Program-made: the position numbers and the translations under genes
DNA from: Thermohalobaculum sp039027855
GTDB lineage: Bacteria > Pseudomonadota > Alphaproteobacteria > Rhodobacterales > Rhodobacteraceae
NCBI GenBank assembly: GCA_039027855.1
Contig: JBCCJI010000012.1
Coordinates: 50,702 to 114,701 of the forward strand
DNA length: 64,000 bases
Direction: 5' to 3'
The notes under the pieces: model-generated
The model's input: only the letters and a program-made list of their open reading frames with translations
Database searches by the model: none
What the model was told of the DNA's origin: nothing
Shown here: positions 47,488 through 58,608 of the stretch, piece by piece
Layout of the letters: every line of letters starts with the position of its first letter
Position numbering within the stretch: position 1 is the first letter of the stretch

Positions 47488-47577
47488 CCTGCGCGGATAG
47501 GTCCGTCGAAATCCGCAAATCTGCCACCATCTCGTCCGATGAGCCCTGTGGGCCCTGCGCAGCCAACCGAGGACGAG

Positions 47578-47997
47578 ATGACCGAGCCCCAGCCGATGCT
47601 GATCGTCTATGACGGTGAGTGCCCGTTCTGCAGCGCCTACGTCAAAATGCTGCGCCTGCGCGAGGCGGCGGGGCCGGTCGCGCTGATCGACGCACGCTCG
47701 GATCACCCGGTCGTCGCGATGCTGGTCGGGCGCGGTTACGATCTCGACGAAGGGATGGCGCTCGTGCGCGGCTTTCCCGACGAGACGCCGGAGATCGCCC
47801 ATGGCGATGCATGTGTGCACCAGCTCGCGTTGATGACGACGTCCTCGGGGGCGCTCAATCGGCTGAATGCCGCCATCTTCCGATCCGAGCGGGCCTCCCG
47901 CACCCTCTACCCGTTCATGCGCTCGGGCCGAAACCTCGCCCTCCGCCTGCTCGGCCGCAGGCGCCTTGGCGACAGCCTCGACCCGCAGAACGGCTGA
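47578..47997 (+). CDS. DCC-family thiol-disulfide oxidoreductase (DUF393)
   Basis: A 139-residue small protein beginning at ATG 47578 behind GAGGACGAG. The DCC-family motif LIVYDGECPFCSAYVKML is at the N-terminus with a CxxC pair in a thioredoxin-like position, and VRGFPDETPEIAHGDACVHQ follows. The family is predicted to have thiol-disulfide activity; partner and location are unknown. It lies 90 bases after potI, codirectional, but is probably functionally separate. Confidence 0.85.
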   Translation: MTEPQPMLIVYDGECPFCSAYVKMLRLREAAGPVALIDARSDHPVVAMLVGRGYDLDEGMALVRGFPDETPEIAHGDACVHQLALMTTSSGALNRLNAAIFRSERASRTLYPFMRSGRNLALRLLGRRRLGDSLDPQNG

Positions 47998-48006
47998 CAC
48001 CCGCGG

Positions 48007-48909
48007 CTAGGCAGCGAGCTTCGCTGCCTCCTCGAACATGATCGCGTGGCGCTCGGCCAGTGCCTCCGGGTCACGGTCGTAGCCGCCGCCGATGACGCCG
48101 ACGACCGGAATGCCCCGCGCGCGCACCGTCGACATCACATGGGCATCGCGCGCGCGAATGCCGCCCACACTGAGCGCGAGCCGGCCGAGCCGGTCACCCT
48201 GCCAGACATCCACCCCGGCATTGTAGAAGACGAGGGACGGGCGCGCCGCGTCCAGCGCCTCCGCGAGCGCAGGCGCGAGGGCGGCGAGATAGGCCGCATC
48301 ATCCAGACCGTCGGGCAGCGCGACATCGAGATCCGACAGCGCCTTTTCCATCGGATAGTTGTTTGCCGCGTGGATGGAGAAGGTGAAGACCTCGGGCATC
48401 GCCCTGAACACCCGCGCCGTGCCGTCACCCTGATGCACATCGCAATCGACGACGAGGATGGTTCCGGGCCTTCCCTGGGCGCGCAGATTGGCGATGGCCA
48501 CCGCCACGTCGTTGAACACGCAGAACCCCGCGCCCCCCTCGGGCCCGGCATGGTGCGATCCCCCGGCCGAGTTCGCCGCGATGCCGTGATCAAGCGCCAG
48601 AAGCGCCGCCAGCCATGTGCCCGAGGACGCCAGGCGCGCACGGCGCGCGACCCGTTCGGTGCCCGGCAGGCCGATGCGGCGTATCTCATCCTCCGCGAGG
48701 GTCTGGCTTAACACCCGCTCGACATAGCCGGGGTCATGCGCAAGGGCGAGTTGGCCGGCGGTTGCCGGGGCCGGCGCGATATAGCGCCTCGGCTCCACCA
48801 GACCGCGCCGGACAAGCGCCGAGCGCAGATAGCCGTATTTCGACATCGGAAAGCGATGATCGGCGCGGAGCGGCGCTTGATAATCGGGGTGATGGACGAC
48901 GGGCAGCAT
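48007..48909 (-). CDS. Histone-deacetylase-family hydrolase (acetoin utilisation/APAH-like)
   Basis: A 300-residue zinc-dependent deacylase of the HDAC superfamily. Active-site residues are visible: SHHAGPEGGAGFCVFND (H119, H120), the metal-binding VDCDVHQGDGTA (D155/D157, H159) and NAGVDVWQGDRLGR with D239. Bacterial members deacetylate acetylpolyamines or lysine-type substrates. Its location next to a polyamine importer makes an acetylpolyamine amidohydrolase role attractive but unproved. It lies just downstream of bioY, same strand, 96 bases apart. Confidence 0.88.
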   Translation of the reverse strand: MLPVVHHPDYQAPLRADHRFPMSKYGYLRSALVRRGLVEPRRYIAPAPATAGQLALAHDPGYVERVLSQTLAEDEIRRIGLPGTERVARRARLASSGTWLAALLALDHGIAANSAGGSHHAGPEGGAGFCVFNDVAVAIANLRAQGRPGTILVVDCDVHQGDGTARVFRAMPEVFTFSIHAANNYPMEKALSDLDVALPDGLDDAAYLAALAPALAEALDAARPSLVFYNAGVDVWQGDRLGRLALSVGGIRARDAHVMSTVRARGIPVVGVIGGGYDRDPEALAERHAIMFEEAAKLAA

Positions 48910-49005
48910 ACGGCGAAGCTATGTCGTCAGGGCGCCCCCGGCGAGGGCGGAAGCGCCGATGTCGCGGGCCGGAAGAAACAATCCGGCATCACTCGAACGT
49001 TGTGC

Positions 49006-49641
49006 TCAGCCGCGGGCCTTGCCGACGCTCCGCCAAAGCATCGGGAAAAGCAGCATGGCCAGCGCCATTTTCAGCACTTCGCCCAGCAGGAAGGGCGTCA
49101 GGCCGACCTCCACCGTCCATGCCCAGCCCTTGGTCTCGGCATAGAGATGACCCAACCAAAGCAAACCGGGCGCGAAGATCAGCACCTGACCGATCAGCAT
49201 AGCGCCGAGCAGCGACCAGGGCGAGCGGTCCCAGCCGCGCTCCGCCAGCAGGCCAAGGGCAACCACCGCGAGCACGTAGCCGAGCAGGTACCCGCCCGTG
49301 CCGCCCAACATGTAGGCGATGCCGTTATTGTCGGCGCTGGAGGACGTGAACACGTCGAAGCCGAGCGCGCCGATGGTGAGGTAGCCGAGTATGGTGCCCA
49401 GCGCCAGGCGTGGGCCGCAGGCGGCGCCGAGCGACAGGATCACGAAGGTCTGCATCGTCATCGGCACCGGCCAGAACGGCACGCGGATCTTGGCCGCGAT
49501 GGCAATCGCCGCAATGCCGAGCGCCACGATCGCCAGACGCCGCAGCCACAGCCCCCCCGCACTGAGGCTGCCATCACCCGGCGCCCAGGCATCGATCAAC
49601 AGGCGTGCACCGGGAACAGTCTGAGTATGCGGGCTTGCCAT
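49006..49641 (-). CDS. bioY: Biotin transporter substrate-binding component BioY
   Basis: A 211-residue integral membrane S-component for biotin uptake. ATG 49641 is preferred over 49689, where the extension is Arg-rich and unlike the family. The motifs FWPVPMTMQTFVILSLGAA, GTILGYLTIGALGFDVF and MLGGTGGYLLGYVLAVVALG are BioY signatures. No bioM/bioN energising genes are adjacent; BioY proteins can work alone or share ECF modules. No biotin biosynthesis genes are visible, so uptake may matter for this organism. Confidence 0.92.
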   Translation of the reverse strand: MASPHTQTVPGARLLIDAWAPGDGSLSAGGLWLRRLAIVALGIAAIAIAAKIRVPFWPVPMTMQTFVILSLGAACGPRLALGTILGYLTIGALGFDVFTSSSADNNGIAYMLGGTGGYLLGYVLAVVALGLLAERGWDRSPWSLLGAMLIGQVLIFAPGLLWLGHLYAETKGWAWTVEVGLTPFLLGEVLKMALAMLLFPMLWRSVGKARG

Positions 49642-49913
49642 GGGCCATCTCCGTCGCTGGCGGCGTCGTGCATCCGAACGCCCCCCCATTGGGGAGAACT
49701 TTCGAGGCGCTTTCTCGGCTCAGTCAATGGCATGGCATACCGCGGCGTGGCAAGGCATTGGGCACGGCACAGGCGCGGCACGGGCACTGGGTCGGCGACC
49801 GTCAGATTTCCCGCGAAGGACGAGCGTCTTGGACCGACTTCGCGCACAGCGCGACTATGCCCAGGCGTCACCTTCCTCTACGATGCATCAAGGATGATGC
49901 CAGCGACCGCCCG

Positions 49914-52062
49914 ATGAGACGCCATGACGACGGCACTGCCGAGCCCGCGGGCAGCGGCCCGACGGTTCCCGTCGCGGCCGGCGGCCGGCTTGTCCTGGCT
50001 TTCGACGAGACGGCCCTCAGGCTGCTGAGCGTCGAAGAGACCGCACCTGGCACCCTGGCGTCAGCTCGGCTTGTGGCCACGGCCCGGCTCGATAGCGACG
50101 GTCGGGGTGACGGCACCGCGCTGCGCCGGTCTATCGGCGGCAAGGGCGCCACGCCGGTGACGCTGTGGCTCCCGCCGTCACAGATCGCGGTGGGCGAGAT
50201 TGCCATCCCACGACACGGCCAGCCCCGCCCCGAGGCCCTGTCGGCGATGGCCAGCGCGTTGACCGGCCAGCCCGCACGCGATCTCGCCGTGGCGGTCTTT
50301 CCGCTGCACGACAGCGGCCCAGCCCAGCGGCCCGATCGCCCGGCGCTGTTGCTGGCCGCCTATGCTCAGACCATCGCCGAGGCGCGTGCCTATGCGGCCA
50401 AATGGGGCTTTGAGCCCATCGCCGTGGCGACCGAGATCGGCAGCCGGCTGGGTCAGTCGACCACCACTGCTTCTCAGCTTGCGCAAAGCATGGTCCCGGG
50501 CATGGTGCTGGCATCCCCTGCCCTCGAGCCAATCGGCGACCGTCGACCCACCGCCGTCGTTTCGACCGGGACGGGGCATGCGGCAGAGCGGCCAGCAGAG
50601 AGCGCGCCGAAAGACCGCCGGCACGGCGCACCAAGGCGCCTGTCGCTGGCTGCAGCCGCGGCGGGCATACTGGTTGCGGCAGGGGCCGGCTGGGCGGCGG
50701 TAAGCATCTTGGCAGGCGAAGAGCCGGCGCCGGTTTTGGCAGAGCGCAGCACCGTGATCCTCTCCAATGACGGGGTCATCCTCCGCCCTGATATCGCGCC
50801 GCGGCCCGAGACCCGCCGGGCATCCGCGCCGCCGGCAGCATCGAACGAAACACCCGGGACAAGAGAGGAGGCTTCTACGGTCGAGGCGACAACGGTCGCC
50901 GGCGCGGCTCCCGAACCGCTCGGCGTGACGGCGCCAACACCACCGGCTGGCACCCCACCGCGCGACGGCGAAGTGCTCGATATCGTGTTTCAGGCACCGT
51001 CGCCGATCACCCTCGCCCTTGGCGAACCCACCCGCCTGTCGTCCGAAGCGGCGGAGCAATCATGGACGCGACCGGTGCAGCCCCCGCGCCTGACCGAAGA
51101 TCCGGTGGTGGCAATGGCCGCGCCCGAAGAACCCTTCGCGATCACCGGCCATGCATGGCGTCCCGAGGCGCCCACAGCGCTCGGCGATGGGGTGCCAGGC
51201 GCTGCGACTCCGGCGGCGCTCTCGGCATCGTCAGCGGCTCCGGGGCCAGCATTGCGGGTCTCGGTCAGGCGGGACGAGCAGCCACCGGTCGATCTGGCGG
51301 AACCGGCGATTGCGGCGGGTCCCGGGACACTGGCCGGGGCACTGGCCGGGCTCGCCGCCGGCAGGGCAGCGCAATCGCGCCCACCAGCGGTCGCAGCGTT
51401 GACGCCGTCCCCTGTCCCTTTCCCAGCGCCGCCCAGGCTTGAGGCGTCGCTGCCCGATTGGCCGGGCGTCCTGACCGTCGATGCCTTTGTCGCCCTGCCT
51501 CCCCCAGTGGCGCCTGAGACGAGCCCGCTGCCGATCCCAGCGCCGCGCGCCGCTGTCGAGGCCGCGGAGACCGTACCTCTGCCGCCGCCGTCACCATCGG
51601 GCTCGCGCCCGGCGGTGGTCGATGGGGGAGGCCCGCTTGAGACCACGCTGGAGGATGCGACCGCGCTCCTACCGCCGATAAGCGGCACCACGCCCGCGTT
51701 GGCGCTTACCGAGCAGAGCCAAGGGTCAGATGCAGGGCCTGTCTCTGCGCCACTGCCGCCCCGCCGCCTAGCCTATGCGCAACCCGAAAGCCCGACCGTA
51801 GCGCTCCGACCGACGGCGGTGTCGTTGCCCACGACGGCGGGGCTGACCAGCGAGGTGGCGGTCGGCTCCAGCGAGATCGCCGAGGCAGCACTGATCGGGG
51901 TGATGACCCTGGACGGGCGCCGCCAGGCGCTGATGCGGCTCGGCACCGGGCGCTATCACCGGGTCGAGGAGGGCGACAGCCTGGGAGGATGGCGGATACA
52001 GGCGATCGACGAGGACAGGGTTCGCCTGTTCGACGGTCAGACGGCGCGCACCCTCTCTCTGA

Positions 52063-52073
<11 letters not shown>
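49914..52073 (+). CDS. Membrane protein with GspL/PilM-like front and GspC/PilP-like end
   Basis: A 719-residue protein. Residues 1-170 look like an actin-fold assembly domain of the PilM/GspL type (RLVLAFDETALRLLSVEE, TLWLPPSQIAVGEIAIPRHG). One helix (LAAAAAGILVAAGAGWAAVS) follows near 250, then about 380 residues of Pro/Ala-rich periplasmic linker. The last 60 residues (IGVMTLDGRRQALMRLGTGR, EGDSLGGWRIQAIDEDRVRL) resemble the GspC/PilP homology region. No secretin or pilin genes are nearby. The start is uncertain: ATG 49857 is in frame too. Its 3' end overlaps the convergent gene by 11 bases. Confidence 0.68.
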
Positions 52074-53712
<1,639 letters not shown>

Positions 53713-53719
53713 GGCGCCG

Positions 53720-54781
53720 TCACGCCGCTGCCTCGCCGGATTGGCCGGTATCGGCAGGGGCGGCTGCGCGGGAAAGGCCTGGGCGCGTCCCTGGGCGACG
53801 CAGGCGCTCGGTCATCTCCGCCATCACGCTGACCGCGATCTCCGCCGGCGTCAGTGCCCCGATGTTCAGCCCGACCGGCGCATCAAGGCGCGCGATCTCC
53901 CCAGGCGACACCCCGACAGCGCTCAGCCGGTTCACCCGCTTGGCATGGGTGCGGGTCGAGCCGAGGGCGCCGATATAGAAGGCCTCGGACGCCAGCGCGA
54001 CCATCAGCGCCGGATCGTCGATCTTTGGATCATGGCTGAGCGTGACGACCGCGGTTCGCCGGTCAAGCCCATGGGCGCGAAGCGCTGCATCAGGCCAGTC
54101 GTGGCTGATCGGCGTGTCGGGAAACCGCGCGGGCGTGGCGAAGGTCTCGCGCGGGTCGATGAGCGAGACGTCATAGCCACTTGTCCGCGCCATCAGCACA
54201 AGCGGCTGCGCGGCATGGGCGGCGCCCACGACGACCAGGCGCAGCGGCGGCAGGTGCAGTGCCTGGAACCTGGCGATCGCCTCGGGATCGAAGCCCGACC
54301 GCTCTCTCCGGAACAGGGCGGGCATGTCGGCTGGCCCCACCAGGCGGCGCGTCCAGTCGGCTGTCTCGGTGACGACGGCCACGGGCTGCCTGTCCGCGCG
54401 GCGGGCGACAAGCTCGGAGAGAAGCGTGGCATCCCAGCCCTGCCCCGCGCCCTCTCGCCCCACCGGCTCGACCATCACGCGGATCGTGCCGCCACAGGCG
54501 AGACCGACGGCAAATGCCTCGTCATGGCTGACGCCGAACTCGAGCAGGCGACATCGGCCCTCCGCGATGGCCTCGACCGCTTCCACGACAACGGCACCCT
54601 CGACACAGCCCCCTGAGACGCTGCCCGCGATGTCCCCCGCGCCAGAGATCGCGAGCATCGAGCCCACGGGGCGGGGTGCACTTCCCCAGGTTTCAACAAC
54701 AGTGGCCAGGGCCGCGCCCTGCCCGGCCGCATGCCAGCGTGCCGCCGTCTCGGGGATCAGGTCGTGATCATGCAGTGCCAT
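53720..54781 (-). CDS. XdhC/CoxI-family molybdoenzyme maturation factor
   Basis: A 353-residue protein that inserts sulfurated Mo cofactor into xanthine-dehydrogenase-class enzymes. The N-terminal XdhC_CoxI part shows ATVVETWGSAPRPVGSML, GSVSGGCVEGAVVVEAVEA and GLACGGTIRVMVEP; the C-terminal Rossmann part shows LRLVVVGAAHAAQPLVLMA and DPRETFATPARFP. It is immediately followed by the MobA-like fusion, forming a two-gene unit for Mo-cofactor delivery. Confidence 0.92.
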   Translation of the reverse strand: MALHDHDLIPETAARWHAAGQGAALATVVETWGSAPRPVGSMLAISGAGDIAGSVSGGCVEGAVVVEAVEAIAEGRCRLLEFGVSHDEAFAVGLACGGTIRVMVEPVGREGAGQGWDATLLSELVARRADRQPVAVVTETADWTRRLVGPADMPALFRRERSGFDPEAIARFQALHLPPLRLVVVGAAHAAQPLVLMARTSGYDVSLIDPRETFATPARFPDTPISHDWPDAALRAHGLDRRTAVVTLSHDPKIDDPALMVALASEAFYIGALGSTRTHAKRVNRLSAVGVSPGEIARLDAPVGLNIGALTPAEIAVSVMAEMTERLRRPGTRPGLSRAAAPADTGQSGEAAA

Positions 54782-54916
54782 GCGCTCACCCGCCGCCTCT
54801 CTGGGCCTAAGATGCGGGTCCGGCGTGTCAGGGCAAGCCGGGCACCTGGAATGCAGGCCCTGGCGCTCAGTGAAAGGCGGCGCCCCGCGAGGACAAAGTC
54901 AGGCTAGGTGACGGTC

Positions 54917-55393
54917 TTAGGCGGCCTGTGACGACGCGGAAGCAACATACGGGTGCTTCGGGCGCGATGCCACATTCTCTGACGTGGCGGACGGTGCGGT
55001 CTTGGCCACCGGCGGGATGACCACGCTCTGCAGCCGCAAACCCTCCTCCGCCTCCATCCGGCGCGAGAAGCCGGCGAAGCGCTGCCGGCGTTCGGCCGTA
55101 AACCCCTGGCGGCGCGCGAGGATCAGCGCCATCTTGCAATCGAACAGCGCCATCCCAAGGTTCCAGGCGGCGAGATAGAACGTGCTGCGCAAGGTCCCGG
55201 TTTCGGCATAGTCGATTAGCGTCTGCCCCATCAGCAGCAGACAGCCCGTGATGACCACGACCATCATCGCCGGGCGTACCGGCGACCAACGGCGGCTTTC
55301 AATCATGCGGGCGATCGCGACCATCCAGGCCAGCGCCATCAACACCACGCCAAGTATTTCAAAAACAAGAACCACGGGCTGAACCCTCCACAC
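54917..55393 (-). CDS. Membrane protein of unknown function
   Basis: A 158-residue protein with three probable membrane helices (VLVFEILGVVLMALAWMVAI, AMMVVVITGCLLLMGQTL and FYLAAWNLGMALFDCKMALI). The C-terminal 45 residues are polar and Ser/Ala-rich. I do not recognise the family. It stands alone between xdhC and the mgtE-linked genes, with 135- and 220-base gaps. The start ATG 55393 gives a helix immediately, consistent with a membrane protein. Confidence 0.6.
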   Translation of the reverse strand: MWRVQPVVLVFEILGVVLMALAWMVAIARMIESRRWSPVRPAMMVVVITGCLLLMGQTLIDYAETGTLRSTFYLAAWNLGMALFDCKMALILARRQGFTAERRQRFAGFSRRMEAEEGLRLQSVVIPPVAKTAPSATSENVASRPKHPYVASASSQAA

Positions 55394-55613
55394 AAAAAGC
55401 CCTAACGCGACGAGGGTTAACGTGACGCTTCAAGGTGGTCGCGGTGCGGCGCCCATGTGGAGGTTTGCCGGCTGTTTTGACGACACCCCCGGCGCAATCA
55501 TGGCATCGACCCCATTCCGGGACAGTCGACCGAACCAGAGCCCCTGCAGCGGGGTCAGAGCCGCGACCGAACTCTCCGCTCGAAAAGTGAGTGATGGGAT
55601 CGCGTGGCGGGGC

Positions 55614-55985
55614 CTACACCAGACGCTGACCATCGTGGTAGCGCGCCACAACCTTGATCACGCCGATGATGCCCGCGTTGAACAGGTCGAGCTCTTCGGC
55701 AGGCACTCAAAGCTCGCGGTGGGCACGCCCGCCGGCGAGTTGTGGGGGATACCGGCGCGCCGTCGCTTCATCGATCTCGAAACGCGTCGCAGAACCCTCG
55801 TTCGCGGGCGGGCGCCCGGTCGAGTTCCAGTCACGCGCGATCTTCTCGGCATCGTCGACGCTCAGCACAGGGTAGAAGATCGGCTGATCCGGCAGTCGAG
55901 GCGGCCATGCGCGCCAGCCCGATGCCTCGACCGGCGCGAGTTCGCCCGCCCCGGTCGGGCGAAACAGCTCCATCGAGCCCGCCAC
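55614..55985 (-). pseudogene. Small conserved-type gene interrupted by an in-frame TGA (crystallin-J1/ADP-ribosylation-annotated family)
   Basis: The frame gives 92 codons (PPRLPDQPIFYPVLSVDDAE, RFEIDEATARRYPPQLAGG, ending RAHREL), then TGA at 55707-55709, then 30 more codons in the same frame (VPAEELDLFNAGIIGVIKVV ... GQRLV) to a TAG at 55614. From memory, proteins of this family continue HREL-Trp-(V/I)PAEELDEFN, so TGA replaces TGG. Codon use on both sides is coding-like. Possible explanations are a recent nonsense mutation, stop-codon readthrough, or a sequencing error. Start: GTG 55985 overlaps the mgtE stop; ATG 55973 is the alternative. It is the second gene of an mgtE operon. Confidence 0.7.
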
Positions 55986-57385
55986 TACATCAGCACCAAA
56001 GCGGCGAGGCCGAGGAACGCGAGAAATCCAACGACGTCGGTGACCGTGGTCACGAACGTCCCGGAGGCGAGCGCCGGATCGGCGCCGACCTTGTCGAGTG
56101 CGATGGGCACGAGGATCCCAGCCAGCGCAGCGGCCACGAGGTTGATCACCATGGCGACCGCGATGATCCAGGCCAGCGCGCCGTCGCCGAACCAGATATA
56201 CGCCGTCGCCCCCATCACCAGCGCAAAGCCCAGGCCGTTGACCAGACCCACCACCGTTTCGCGCCAGACGACGCGAAGGGCGTTGTTGGATGTGAGGTCT
56301 CGCGTCGCCAGCGCCCGCACCGCCACGGTCAGCGACTGGGTGCCGGCATTGCCGCCCATCGAGGCCACGATGGGCATCAACACGGCCAGGGCCACAATCT
56401 GGGCGATCGTCTCTTCGAACTGCGCGATAACGAGACTGGCGAGGATCGACGTCGCGAGGTTGACCGCGAGCCAGGGAAAACGCCGCTGCACGATGGCCAC
56501 GACGTTGTCGGCGATCTCCTCGTCGCCCACACCGCCAAGGCGCTTCAGATCTTCTTCCGCCTCGTCATCCAGCGCCTCGACCGCATCGTCGATCGTGATC
56601 ACCCCGACCAGCCGCCCCGTGGCATCGACGACGGGCGCGGAGACGAGATGATACTGCTTGAACGCGTAGCCCACGTCCTCCTGGCTGTCCCGGACCTCGA
56701 AGGCCCGGTAATCCTCGCGCATGAGCGATGACAGAAGCACCGGGCGCCGGGCCCCCAGGATCGCCGATAGCGGCACGAGCCCGACCGGCTTGAGCGCGGC
56801 ATCCAGCACCACGACATCGTAGAACTGTTCGGGCAGGTCGCGCGAGGCGCGCATGAAGTCGATCATCTGCCCCACCGTCCAGAACGATGGCGCGCGGACG
56901 AAATCGGTCTGCATCAGGCGCCCAGCGGAATACTCCGGGTAGCCGAGCGAGCGCGTGACGGCGAGCCTGTCGGCCGGGTCGAGCGCATCGAGCACCTCGC
57001 GCTGCGTCTCGGGCACGAGATCGGCGAGCAGATAGACGACGTCGTCGGTATCGAACTCCCGGGCCGCCTCGGCCAGGGCCGAGGGTTTGAGAAGCGACAG
57101 GATCTCGTCACGCACGCCCTCTTCAAGCTCGACAAGAAAGGCGGGGTCGAGATCGGACCAGGCGAATTTGATGAAGCGTTTGCGCCGCTCGGTGCCGATC
57201 TGCTCCACGAGATCGGCGACATCGGCGGGGTGCAGATCCTTAACCGCGACCGCCACGGCTGGGCGGTCCTTGCCATCGAGACCTGTGATGACCGCTTGCA
57301 CGATCTCGGGGTCGAGATCGAGGTCGTCATCACGCTCTTGCTGCTGGCGTTCGACCGCCGTCGCATCGCCCATCCGAGCCCCCAT
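55985..57385 (-). CDS. mgtE: Magnesium transporter MgtE
   Basis: A 466-residue channel-type Mg2+ transporter. The cytoplasmic MgtE_N domain (about 25-150; LHPADVADLVEQIGTERRKR, ALDPADRLAVTRSLGYPEYS) precedes tandem CBS domains (about 150-275; VVVLDAALKPVGLVPLSAIL, VVDATGRLVGVITIDDAVEA) that gate on intracellular Mg2+. The five-helix membrane domain follows (MPIVASMGGNAGTQSLTVAV). Length is normal. The start is ATG 57385 or 57373. It overlaps the interrupted small gene downstream. No M-box is obvious upstream. Confidence 0.94.
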   Translation of the reverse strand: MGARMGDATAVERQQQERDDDLDLDPEIVQAVITGLDGKDRPAVAVAVKDLHPADVADLVEQIGTERRKRFIKFAWSDLDPAFLVELEEGVRDEILSLLKPSALAEAAREFDTDDVVYLLADLVPETQREVLDALDPADRLAVTRSLGYPEYSAGRLMQTDFVRAPSFWTVGQMIDFMRASRDLPEQFYDVVVLDAALKPVGLVPLSAILGARRPVLLSSLMREDYRAFEVRDSQEDVGYAFKQYHLVSAPVVDATGRLVGVITIDDAVEALDDEAEEDLKRLGGVGDEEIADNVVAIVQRRFPWLAVNLATSILASLVIAQFEETIAQIVALAVLMPIVASMGGNAGTQSLTVAVRALATRDLTSNNALRVVWRETVVGLVNGLGFALVMGATAYIWFGDGALAWIIAVAMVINLVAAALAGILVPIALDKVGADPALASGTFVTTVTDVVGFLAFLGLAALVLM

Positions 57386-57531
57386 CGCGCCTGCCGATGC
57401 GCGACAGATAGGCTCAATGCCCTCCGCTGGTACAGCGGTGATTTCCGTGAACGACGGCGTCAGGGAGCAGGGCGCGGAACAGTGGCGATGGGCGCCACGG
57501 GGTCAAAGCAATAGGTTTCGGCTCAGGCTGC

Positions 57532-57561
57532 TACCGGGCGAGGATGCGCCCCCGCCCGGTA
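57532..57561 (-). terminator. Hairpin downstream of the first fasciclin gene
   Basis: A perfect 9-bp stem (TACCGGGCG / CGCCCGGTA) with a 12-base loop begins 20 bases after the stop of the leftward fasciclin gene. It lacks a T-run, so it is a weak terminator candidate. Confidence 0.4.
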
Positions 57562-57580
57562 TGTCAGTGGGGCGCGCCAA

Positions 57581-58069
57581 TCAGGGCAGGATCACGCTGT
57601 CGATCACGTGGATCACGCCGTTCGACGCCTCGATATCGGCGGCCACGACGGTCGCGTCGTCAACCTTGACACCATTGGTCGCGTCGATATCGACGGTCGT
57701 CCCCTGAACGGTCGTCGGGCTGACCTTCTGACCGGCGAGATCGGACGACATCACCTTGCCCGGCACCACGTGATAGGTCAGCACGGCGACGAGCTGATCC
57801 TTGTTCTCGGGCTTCAGCAGGTCCGCAACCGTGCCCTCGGGCAGCGCGGCAAAGGCCTCATCGGTGGGCGCGAAAACCGTGAAGGGACCGTCGCCCTGCA
57901 GCGTCTCCACAAGGCCCGCCGCCTTCACAGCGGCGACGAGGGTGTTGAAGCCGTCAGCCTCGACCGCGGTGGTGACCAGGTCAGCCTTCTCGGCGCCCGC
58001 ACGCGCCGTCGGCAGCGCTGCGGCCAGAATGGTAGCGGCGGCGAGGCCGGCAATCATGCTCTTCCACAT
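57581..58069 (-). CDS. Exported fasciclin-domain protein
   Basis: A 162-residue protein. ATG 58069 with GGAGAACC upstream is preferred over the long frame to 58528. A signal peptide (MIAGLAAATILAAALPTARA) is followed by one complete fasciclin (FAS1) domain: FNTLVAAVKAAGLVETLQGD, FTVFAPTDEAFAALPEGTVA, VLTYHVVPGKV and the terminal IEASNGVIHVIDSVILP. FAS1 domains mediate adhesion. It lies downstream of, and in the same direction as, a paralogous FAS1 lipoprotein; a strong terminator in between shows independent transcription. Confidence 0.92.
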   Translation of the reverse strand: MWKSMIAGLAAATILAAALPTARAGAEKADLVTTAVEADGFNTLVAAVKAAGLVETLQGDGPFTVFAPTDEAFAALPEGTVADLLKPENKDQLVAVLTYHVVPGKVMSSDLAGQKVSPTTVQGTTVDIDATNGVKVDDATVVAADIEASNGVIHVIDSVILP

Positions 58070-58532
58070 TTCGGTTCTCCGGTTGGGGGCCCGACACCAA
58101 TGCCGAGCGTGTGAGAGAGCATGGGGCGCGATTTGCAATCGACAGGCCGAAAGATGCGGCAGACGGTCACAGTAAGCATTTGTTTTTACGAGACTTTCGC
58201 CCTGCGAAGAGCGCATCCGATTTGTCTGTGCGGAACGGTCGCAGCGCTTGCACTGCTTGTTCTGCAGGGCGGTGAAACCATGCACCAGCTGAACGGCAGC
58301 CGCAGACACGAACGCGACCGACAGGCGTCGCCTCGAGACGGGATGCACTGATACCGCCCCCGCCAGAAAGGCGACGACGCAAGGCTGGGATGGCTGATTG
58401 TCGGCAGGATATGGGCGCCGTGGCGACGCATGATCCGACGGCCATGACGCATGATGAAGGGTCGACCGCGCGTGCCGCGGCGCCGCCCATGCCTCGGGCG
58501 CGGATACGTCGGCGCCAGCGCGTATCACCGAA
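58070..58532. other. Intergenic region upstream of the first fasciclin gene
   Basis: No credible gene. An AT-rich patch at 58168-58192 (AAAACAAATGCTTAC on the minus strand) about 100 bases upstream of the fasciclin start is the likeliest promoter area. The remaining small frames lack ribosome sites. Confidence 0.5.
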
Positions 58533-58562
58533 ACGCAAAAGCGGCCGGCATTAGCCGGCCGC
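58533..58562 (-). terminator. Rho-independent terminator after the second fasciclin gene
   Basis: GCGGCCGGC / GCCGGCCGC (58541-58549, 58554-58562) forms a perfect 9-bp stem with an ATTA/TAAT loop, followed on the minus strand by TTTTGCGTTT. It lies about 46 bases past the fasciclin lipoprotein stop codon. This is the clearest intrinsic terminator in the window. Confidence 0.9.
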
Positions 58563-58608
58563 CTCTGTCGGGCGAGACGTCAGGGCACGGCGTGCCCCGA
58601 CAAGGCCA

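Noticed and set aside
55614..55985. TGA at 55707 read as selenocysteine
   Set aside because: The expected residue is Trp, no SECIS-like hairpin follows, and no selenium-insertion genes are visible.
55422..56731. Overlapping plus-strand frames of 409 and 329 codons
   Set aside because: Antisense to mgtE and the interrupted small gene; Arg/Ser/Thr- or His/Asp-rich shadows.
58121..58351. 76-codon frame between the fasciclin genes
   Set aside because: No ribosome-binding site, no coding bias and no recognisable features.
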